Assembly (NCBI GenBank): GCA_025462925.1
Contig: JAOAPL010000083.1
Coordinates: 1 to 36,382, forward strand
DNA length: 36,382 nt
Direction of reading: 5' to 3'
From: Acidobacteriaceae bacterium
GTDB lineage: Bacteria; Acidobacteriota; Terriglobia; Terriglobales; Acidobacteriaceae
This document shows, one piece after another, positions 31,618 through 36,382 of the stretch. The notes beneath the pieces are model-generated. The model saw only the letters and a list, made by a program, of their open reading frames with translations. It made no database searches and was not told where the DNA came from. Within the stretch, counting starts at the first letter, position 1, and each line of letters opens with the position of its first letter. The translations under genes were made by a program, and so were the position numbers.

Positions 31618-31629
31618 TCTAGTACTAGA
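31618..31629. promoter_or_regulatory. Perfect 12-bp palindrome TCTAGTACTAGA, possible operator
   Basis: It touches the -10 candidate of the minigene promoter and covers the expected transcription start, the usual place for a repressor site. AGTACT recurs in part (AGTACTTGAG) in the adjacent hairpin. Confidence 0.45.
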
Positions 31630-31657
31630 TATTGGGGCCGCTGTAAGGTCATGTCAA
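31629..31657 (-). promoter_or_regulatory. Candidate promoter of the minigene
   Basis: A perfect -35, TTGACA (31652-31657), with CAATAT 17 bases on. The -10 is weak (3 of 6). The divergent hydantoinase gene starts about 95 bp away on the other strand, so the gap is shared. Confidence 0.45.
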
Positions 31658-31751
31658 GAAAAATTCACACAATTCTGATTATTTTTTAGGTACACGATTT
31701 CCAGTGCAGTGGAGAGTTGGGAGCTTTGACGTAAACTTCTTCACGACCCAC

Positions 31752-33356
31752 ATGACCAGCGATCCCATCGAACTTGAGATTTTCAAAAACATTTTCCACT
31801 CGATAGCCGAAGAGATGGGAGCGGCGCTGCGCCGCACCGCATTCTCGCCCAACATCAAAGAGCGTCGCGATTATTCTTGCGCCGTCTTCGACTCAGCGGG
31901 CGAAGTGGTGGCGATGGGCGACCACATGCCCGTTCATCTCGGCTCCATGCCGATGTCTGTGCGGGCGGCGATCGACGATCTGCAACTGGGGCCGGGCGAT
32001 GTGGCCATTCTCAACGATCCGTTTCGGGGCGGCACTCACTTGCCGGACATCACACTAGTAGCGCCGGTGTTCGTGGCGAACAAAAAGACCCGCAATTGCG
32101 CTCCAGATTTTTATGTCGCATCGCGGGCACATCATGCAGATGTTGGTGGGACATATCCGGGATCGATGGGCTTGTGCACGGAGATCTATCAAGAGGGCGT
32201 GCGCATCCCGCCAATCAAGCTCGTCGTGAATGGCGAGATAGAGCGCGAGGTGCTCGCGCTGTTGCTGAACAATGTGCGCACACCGCAGGAGCGCGAAGGC
32301 GACCTGGGCGCGCAGATCGCCGCGTGTCATACGGGAGCGACGCGCTTGCAGCAGGTGGCGGCCCGTTATGGAGCAGCGCGGATGGCGGCGGCCATGCGTG
32401 AGCTGCATTCCTATTCGGAGAGAATGATGCGCTCGTTCCTGGCGCAGATCCCGTCAGGCACATACATTGCGGAAGATTTCCTGGACGATGACGGCGTAAG
32501 TGATGAGCCGGTGCGCATTGCGGTGAAGATCACGGTTCACGCCGGGAAGAAAAACTCGGAACAGGTGACGGTAGATTTCACCGGCAGCAGTCCGCAGGTG
32601 CGGGGAAGCATCAATGCCGTGGAAGCCATCACCTACTCGGCGTGCTTTTATGTCTTCCGCTGTCTGCTGGCGGAGGATGTTCCGGCAACGGCGGGACTGA
32701 TGCGTCCGCTGAGGATGGTGTCGCCGGTTGGGAGTGTGGTGAATGCACAGCCTCCTGCGGCGGTTGCGGGCGGAAATGTAGAAACATCCCAGCGCATAGT
32801 CGATGTTTTGTTACGCGCGCTGGCACAGGCGATTCCTGATCGCATCCCGGCTGCGTCTTCGGGGACGATGAACAATTTGACCATCGGCGGAATGGACGAT
32901 CGCAATCCATCTGATGTGCATCCGTTTGCTTATTACGAAACCGTGGCCGGCGGGATGGGTGCGCGACCCGGCAAAGACGGTGTTCCCGCCGTGCACACGC
33001 ACATGACGAACTCGTTGAACACTCCGGCCGAGGCGCTGGAACATGCGTATCCCATTCGCGTGACCGAGTATTCCGTCCGCAAGAACAGTGGCGGCGCGGG
33101 AAAGCATCGCGGCGGTGATGGAACCGTGCGCGAAGTCGAGTTGCTCTCCGATGCGCAGGTCACGCTGCTTGCGGATCGGCGCAAGCGCGGGCCGTATGGA
33201 TTGAACGGCGGCGATGATGGGGCCACGGGCAAGACAGAAGTCCTGCACGCGGATGGAACGCGCCGAGCGCTTCCAGGAAAGTGCAGCGTGCAATTGAAGA
33301 AGGGCGACAAAGTAAGGATATCGACATCAGGAGGTGGGGGATGGGGGAAGAGATGA
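31752..33356 (+). CDS. Hydantoinase B / oxoprolinase family protein (HyuB-like)
   Basis: The ATG at 31752 (MTSDPIELEIFKNIFHSIAEEMG) matches the family start and gives 534 residues; the track GTG at 31704 adds 16 unrelated ones. Family blocks are present: GAALRRTAFSPNIKERRDYS, MPVHLGSMP, LNDPFRGGTHLPDI, SRAHHADVGG, FAYYETVAGGMGAR and NSGGAGKHRGGDG. HyuB works with HyuA in ATP-dependent opening of hydantoins or 5-oxoproline. No hyuA gene is in the window on either side, so its partner is elsewhere or lost. It overlaps the next gene by 16 bases. Confidence 0.93.
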   Translation: MTSDPIELEIFKNIFHSIAEEMGAALRRTAFSPNIKERRDYSCAVFDSAGEVVAMGDHMPVHLGSMPMSVRAAIDDLQLGPGDVAILNDPFRGGTHLPDITLVAPVFVANKKTRNCAPDFYVASRAHHADVGGTYPGSMGLCTEIYQEGVRIPPIKLVVNGEIEREVLALLLNNVRTPQEREGDLGAQIAACHTGATRLQQVAARYGAARMAAAMRELHSYSERMMRSFLAQIPSGTYIAEDFLDDDGVSDEPVRIAVKITVHAGKKNSEQVTVDFTGSSPQVRGSINAVEAITYSACFYVFRCLLAEDVPATAGLMRPLRMVSPVGSVVNAQPPAAVAGGNVETSQRIVDVLLRALAQAIPDRIPAASSGTMNNLTIGGMDDRNPSDVHPFAYYETVAGGMGARPGKDGVPAVHTHMTNSLNTPAEALEHAYPIRVTEYSVRKNSGGAGKHRGGDGTVREVELLSDAQVTLLADRRKRGPYGLNGGDDGATGKTEVLHADGTRRALPGKCSVQLKKGDKVRISTSGGGGWGKR

Positions 33357-33895
33357 TCGCCAAAAGCTTTCTTGAGGATTCAATCAAGATGTTCCGGCAG
33401 TACAAGAAACTGGCAGAGAAGGCCATTGCGCAATTGCCGGACCCCGACCGGGATCTTTTCTTTACGCCGGACGAGGAATCCAACAGCATCGCAATAACGA
33501 TGAAACACATGGCGGGCAATATGCGCTCGCGATGGAGAGACTTTCTGACATCTGACGGCGAGAAGCCAGACCGCAATCGCGACAGCGAGTTCGAGATTGC
33601 AAGCACGGAAAACCGTGAAGCGATAATGCGAATTTGGGAAGAGGGATGGGCGTGCGTCTTCGAAGCACTCGAGCCGCTGAAGCCCGAAGATCTTTCCCGA
33701 ACTGTGCTGATCCGGCACGAGCCGCATACGGTGCTTCAAGCAATAAACCGGCAACTGGCGCACTATCCCTACCACATTGGACAGATTGTCTATTTGGCGC
33801 GGCATATCACTGAGAAAAATTGGACGTCGCTGAGTGTGCCTCGCGGACAATCAGATGCATTCAACGCAAAGATGGTGGAGAAGTATAAGAAATGA
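33341..33895 (+). CDS. DUF1572 / DinB-like four-helix protein
   Basis: The ATG at 33341 has AGGAGGTGGGGG directly before it and overlaps hyuB by 16 bases; the track start at 33281 is too far inside hyuB. The 184 residues are mostly helical. HMAGNMRSRWRDFL, the DGEKPDRNRDSEF segment and HYPYHIGQIVYLARH match DUF1572 in the DinB superfamily, where three His residues bind a metal for thiol-dependent transfer reactions. The exact reaction is unknown. The close overlap on both sides suggests a co-translated unit with hyuB and the next gene. Confidence 0.82.
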   Translation: MGEEMIAKSFLEDSIKMFRQYKKLAEKAIAQLPDPDRDLFFTPDEESNSIAITMKHMAGNMRSRWRDFLTSDGEKPDRNRDSEFEIASTENREAIMRIWEEGWACVFEALEPLKPEDLSRTVLIRHEPHTVLQAINRQLAHYPYHIGQIVYLARHITEKNWTSLSVPRGQSDAFNAKMVEKYKK

Positions 33896-34389
33896 ACCGG
33901 GAGACAATGATCAGAATCGTTAAGAAGTTAACATTTATCTGCATTGTCGTTTTTCTCTCGCCTGCTTGCTATGCGCTTGAAAAGGAGGTGATACCGCCGG
34001 GACTTTCGTCAGCGCTGGCGATTTTGCGTTCGGGAGCAGTCCGTAGAATTGAGCTCTATTACACGCCCGAGGACATTCTGACGCGGTCGGCAACTTCGTC
34101 CGAGCGCCTGATCAGTGGCTCTCAATACAAGGTCATATTGCAATATCCCTCTCAACAATTTCTTAACAAGGTCGTGGACGCGCTTCGTTCCGAGAGATTT
34201 GCGACGACGGTTGAAGACAGCGTGGATGTACGACTCGGAGTTCTAATGTTTACTGAGTCCGATAAAACTGCCGTCTCCTTGTACTTTGATCAACTCGGGC
34301 GAAAATGCACATTCGGTGGCGTACCCTATGCGGCAGGTGGCCCTCTTCGAGCATTGTTTCGCGATCGTTTGGTTCAACTGCCGCGTTAG
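33892..34389 (+). CDS. Small secreted protein of unknown function
   Basis: 165 residues, with the first ATG overlapping the previous stop (ATGA). A second ATG at 33907 has GGGAG just upstream, so the true start may be five codons later. A signal peptide (KKLTFICIVVFLSPACYA) is clear. The body resembles no family I know; its spacing of strands and helices (VRRIELYYTPEDILTR; KVILQYPSQQFLNKVVDAL) suggests a compact alpha/beta domain. It would be exported to the periplasm. Confidence 0.7.
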   Translation: MNRETMIRIVKKLTFICIVVFLSPACYALEKEVIPPGLSSALAILRSGAVRRIELYYTPEDILTRSATSSERLISGSQYKVILQYPSQQFLNKVVDALRSERFATTVEDSVDVRLGVLMFTESDKTAVSLYFDQLGRKCTFGGVPYAAGGPLRALFRDRLVQLPR

Positions 34390-34486
34390 ACTTTGCTGCC
34401 AGTTCTTCTGCGATAGAATAGAAGGTTTTCTGCTGCAATCCTAAGCTCGACATACGCCAGCGGAACCCAAAGGAATCATTCATCCA

Positions 34487-35542
34487 ATGTCATCAAAGAC
34501 CATGCTGGCTGTAGTGAAGCCGGAAGCGAAAAGCGGCGCCGATCTCCGACAGGTGCCTGTCCCCACATACGGCCCCAATGATGTGCTCGTCAAAGTGAAA
34601 GTGGCAGCGGTGTGCGGTACTGACCTGCACATATACGATTGGGACCAGTGGGCGCAGAACCGCATCAAGCCTCCGCTGGTGCCGGGACATGAATTCTGCG
34701 GAAACGTTGCAGCTGTTGGAGAGAACGTTACCTCGGTGAAAGAAGGCGACTTTGTCTCCGCCGAGATGCACGTGGCTTGCGGCAAATGTTTTCAATGCCG
34801 AACGGGCGATGCGCACGTCTGCCAATTCGTGAAGATCATCGGAATTGATTCGGATGGGGCTTTTGCCGAGTATGTGGTGATTCCGGAATCGAACATCTGG
34901 AAGATCGATCCCTCGATTCCTGCTGATTACGCTGCAGTGCTTGACCCTTTGGGCAATGCTGTCCACACGGTGCTTGCGGGGGATATTGTGGGTTGCAGCA
35001 TCGCGATCATCGGATGCGGTCCGATAGGATTATTCGCAATCGCAGTAGCGCGTGCAGTGGGCGCATCGACGGTGTTCGCCATCGAACTGAACGAGCATCG
35101 GCGCAAGTTGGCGAAGGCGATGAAGGCGGATTTCGTTCTTGATCCCACGAAAGACGATGTGAAGAAGATAGTCCAGGAGAACACGAACGGTGGCGGCGTG
35201 GATGTGGTGGCGGAGATGTCGGGAAACGGAAATGCCATCCGCATGGGATTCGATCTGTTGCGATTCGGTGGGCGCGTGTCATTACTGGGAACGCCGACGA
35301 AGCCGGTGGAATTGAACGTGGCTGACGGGATCATCTTTAAAGGCGCAACGGTGCAGGGAATCCACGGACGCCGGATGTACAAGACCTGGTATCAGATGAC
35401 GGAACTGCTCAAGCACGGACGGCTGGAAATTTCGCCGGCGATCACGGACCGCATCGCCATGAAGGATTTTGACAAAGGCATGGAGCGGTTGAAGACCGGT
35501 GAGGCAAGCAAGATTTTGCTGTATCCGAATGGAGTGAAATGA
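34487..35542 (+). CDS. tdh: L-threonine 3-dehydrogenase
   Basis: A zinc-dependent medium-chain dehydrogenase that oxidises threonine with NAD+ to 2-amino-3-ketobutyrate. The 351 residues fit. Catalytic zinc ligands C43 (VCGTDLHIYDWDQWAQ) and H68-E69 (GHEFCG), structural zinc C98/C101/C104/C112, and the nucleotide loop IGCGPIGL are all present. The IYDWDQWAQNRIKPP stretch is the Tdh signature. The usual partner kbl (glycine C-acetyltransferase) is not next to it. Its stop overlaps the start of the M49 peptidase gene (ATGA). Confidence 0.94.
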   Translation: MSSKTMLAVVKPEAKSGADLRQVPVPTYGPNDVLVKVKVAAVCGTDLHIYDWDQWAQNRIKPPLVPGHEFCGNVAAVGENVTSVKEGDFVSAEMHVACGKCFQCRTGDAHVCQFVKIIGIDSDGAFAEYVVIPESNIWKIDPSIPADYAAVLDPLGNAVHTVLAGDIVGCSIAIIGCGPIGLFAIAVARAVGASTVFAIELNEHRRKLAKAMKADFVLDPTKDDVKKIVQENTNGGGVDVVAEMSGNGNAIRMGFDLLRFGGRVSLLGTPTKPVELNVADGIIFKGATVQGIHGRRMYKTWYQMTELLKHGRLEISPAITDRIAMKDFDKGMERLKTGEASKILLYPNGVK

Positions 35543-36382
35543 AAGCGATGAAGAAAGCCACATTGATATTTCTGGTGATTGCGTTCGCCGCAGCATTGTC
35601 TGCGCAAGTGATGAAAGAAGAGAGCAAAGCTCCCGTTGCCAAGCAAGGTGCCTCACTGCCAGAACTGCAGAAGATGACCTCGCGCTTTGCGCCGATCCAA
35701 TTGCAGGTGGATGTCTCTGGGTTGAGCGATGGCGATCGCAAGGCAATCGCCAAGTTGATTGAGGCTTCGCGACTAGTTGACGACATTCAGTTGGAGCAGC
35801 GTTGGAAAGGCAACGAGGCGCTCTATACGCAGCTGAGCAAAGAGCAGTCCGCATTGGGTAAGGCGCGACTGCATTATTTCTGGATCAACAAAGGGCCGTG
35901 GTCGATCCTGGACGAGAACAAGGCTTTCATTCCCAGCGTGCCGGAGCGCAAACCGCTGGGTGCCAATTTCTATCCTGAGGACGCGACCAAGGAAGAGCTG
36001 GAAGCGTGGATGAAGTCGCTGCCTGAAGATCAGCGAAAAGATGCAGAAAGCTTCTTCACCGTCATCCGTCGAGACACGGCAGGAAAATTCAAAATCGTCC
36101 CCTACAGCACGGAGTACGCGCCGCGATTGGCGAAGATGGCGTCGTCGTTGCGAGAAGCCGCGGCATTGACGTCTAACGAATCGCTAAAGAAATTTCTTAC
36201 GCTACGCGTGGCAGCGTTTACTTCAAACGACTACTTCGATAGCGACGTGGCATGGATGGACTTGGATTCGCCTGTCGATGTCACCATCGGGCCCTACGAG
36301 ACTTACAACGATGAACTGTTTGGCTACAAGGCGGCGTTCGAGGCTTATGTGAATGTTCGCGACGAAAAGGAGTCGCAGAAGC
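35539..36382 (+). CDS. Dipeptidyl-peptidase III-like (M49) metallopeptidase, N-terminal part
   Basis: Missing from the ORF track because it runs off the window. About 281 residues are visible. A signal peptide (MKKATLIFLVIAFAAALSAQ, from ATG 35548, or three residues longer from ATG 35539) is followed by LTSNESLKKFLTLRVAAF and the block DVTIGPYETYNDELFGYKA, typical of bacterial M49 proteins. The zinc motif HECCH/HELxGH lies beyond the window. It would release dipeptides outside the cytoplasm. GGAG is 4 bases before the first ATG, which overlaps the tdh stop, so the two are co-translated. Confidence 0.8.
   Translation, partial: MKAMKKATLIFLVIAFAAALSAQVMKEESKAPVAKQGASLPELQKMTSRFAPIQLQVDVSGLSDGDRKAIAKLIEASRLVDDIQLEQRWKGNEALYTQLSKEQSALGKARLHYFWINKGPWSILDENKAFIPSVPERKPLGANFYPEDATKEELEAWMKSLPEDQRKDAESFFTVIRRDTAGKFKIVPYSTEYAPRLAKMASSLREAAALTSNESLKKFLTLRVAAFTSNDYFDSDVAWMDLDSPVDVTIGPYETYNDELFGYKAAFEAYVNVRDEKESQK

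Noticed and set aside
31704-31751. Upstream GTG start for the hydantoinase
   Set aside because: The 16 added residues do not fit the family N-terminus, and the ATG at 31752 begins the conserved start. There is no Shine-Dalgarno at either, so some doubt remains.
1-36382. A new defence, toxin-antitoxin or mobile system
   Set aside because: I looked for nucleases, reverse transcriptases, toxin pairs, integrases and transposases and saw none; nearly all genes belong to housekeeping or envelope families.

Overview
The window reads as chromosomal DNA of an Acidobacteriota-type bacterium, probably a soil Terriglobia relative. The grounds are a secreted VWA protein of the acidobacterial VWFA-related type, short GGCTAAAGCC / AGGCCTNAAGGCCT palindromes between genes (a type I associate with this phylum), a MerR/DUF/M13/M49 gene set common there, and moderately high GC (judged by eye, not computed). 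The phylum call is inference. I count 36 coding sequences including two cut by the window edges. I see no rRNA, tRNA, CRISPR array, insertion sequence, phage or plasmid genes. Coding density is high and no gene-free stretch exceeds 300 bp; the longest is about 275 bp at 3642-3916, filled with repeats.

Layout. 1-6.2 kb: the tail of an unknown + strand gene, then a leftward block. It holds fabF with two tandem acyl carrier proteins behind their own promoter, a PP-loop ATPase (DUF71/Dph6-like) paired with a DUF374-type acyltransferase, and a NatA/NatB-like ABC exporter. 6.2-8.5 kb: a cyclic-di-GMP pair, with a GAF-GAF-GGDEF cyclase directly upstream of a PilZ effector. 8.5-13.3 kb rightward: recG, selA, a DUF488 protein overlapping selA by one base, and acpS, whose product activates the ACPs encoded at the left end. 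13.3-22 kb rightward: a membrane-embedded spermidine-synthase-like protein, an MCE/MlaD protein with five exact 34-residue repeats, a SulP-STAS anion transporter, an M13 zinc peptidase and a small secreted protein flanked by a duplicated peptidase tail and terminator. 22-25.3 kb: lipA and a lipoprotein cytochrome c (leftward), then DUF488-DUF3891 and a zinc-ribbon protein (rightward). 25.3-31.3 kb: dacB (PBP4), folP, a secreted histidine phosphatase, the VWA protein, a membrane-anchored SRPBCC protein and a MerR regulator. 31.4-31.7 kb: a compact unit encoding a 16-residue Lys/Ala peptide with its own candidate promoter, palindromic operator-like site, leader hairpin, Shine-Dalgarno and terminator. 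31.7-36.4 kb rightward: an orphan hydantoinase B overlapping a DinB-like protein and a small secreted protein, then threonine dehydrogenase overlapping the start of an M49 (dipeptidyl-peptidase III-like) peptidase.

How the genes fit together. Most are housekeeping: fatty-acid synthesis (fabF, two ACPs, acpS), lipoate, folate, peptidoglycan remodelling, DNA repair, c-di-GMP signalling and envelope transport. Nothing resembles a new defence or mobile system. The points most worth a second look are the 16-codon minigene, a recurring arrangement of a -10 box 6-7 bp before start codons that lack a Shine-Dalgarno (likely leaderless mRNAs: the acyltransferase, recG, selA, acpS, cytochrome c and dacB), a heptamer-period TTAGCNN repeat that forms the 3' end of one gene, the exact 34-residue MCE repeat, and the duplicated peptidase tail.
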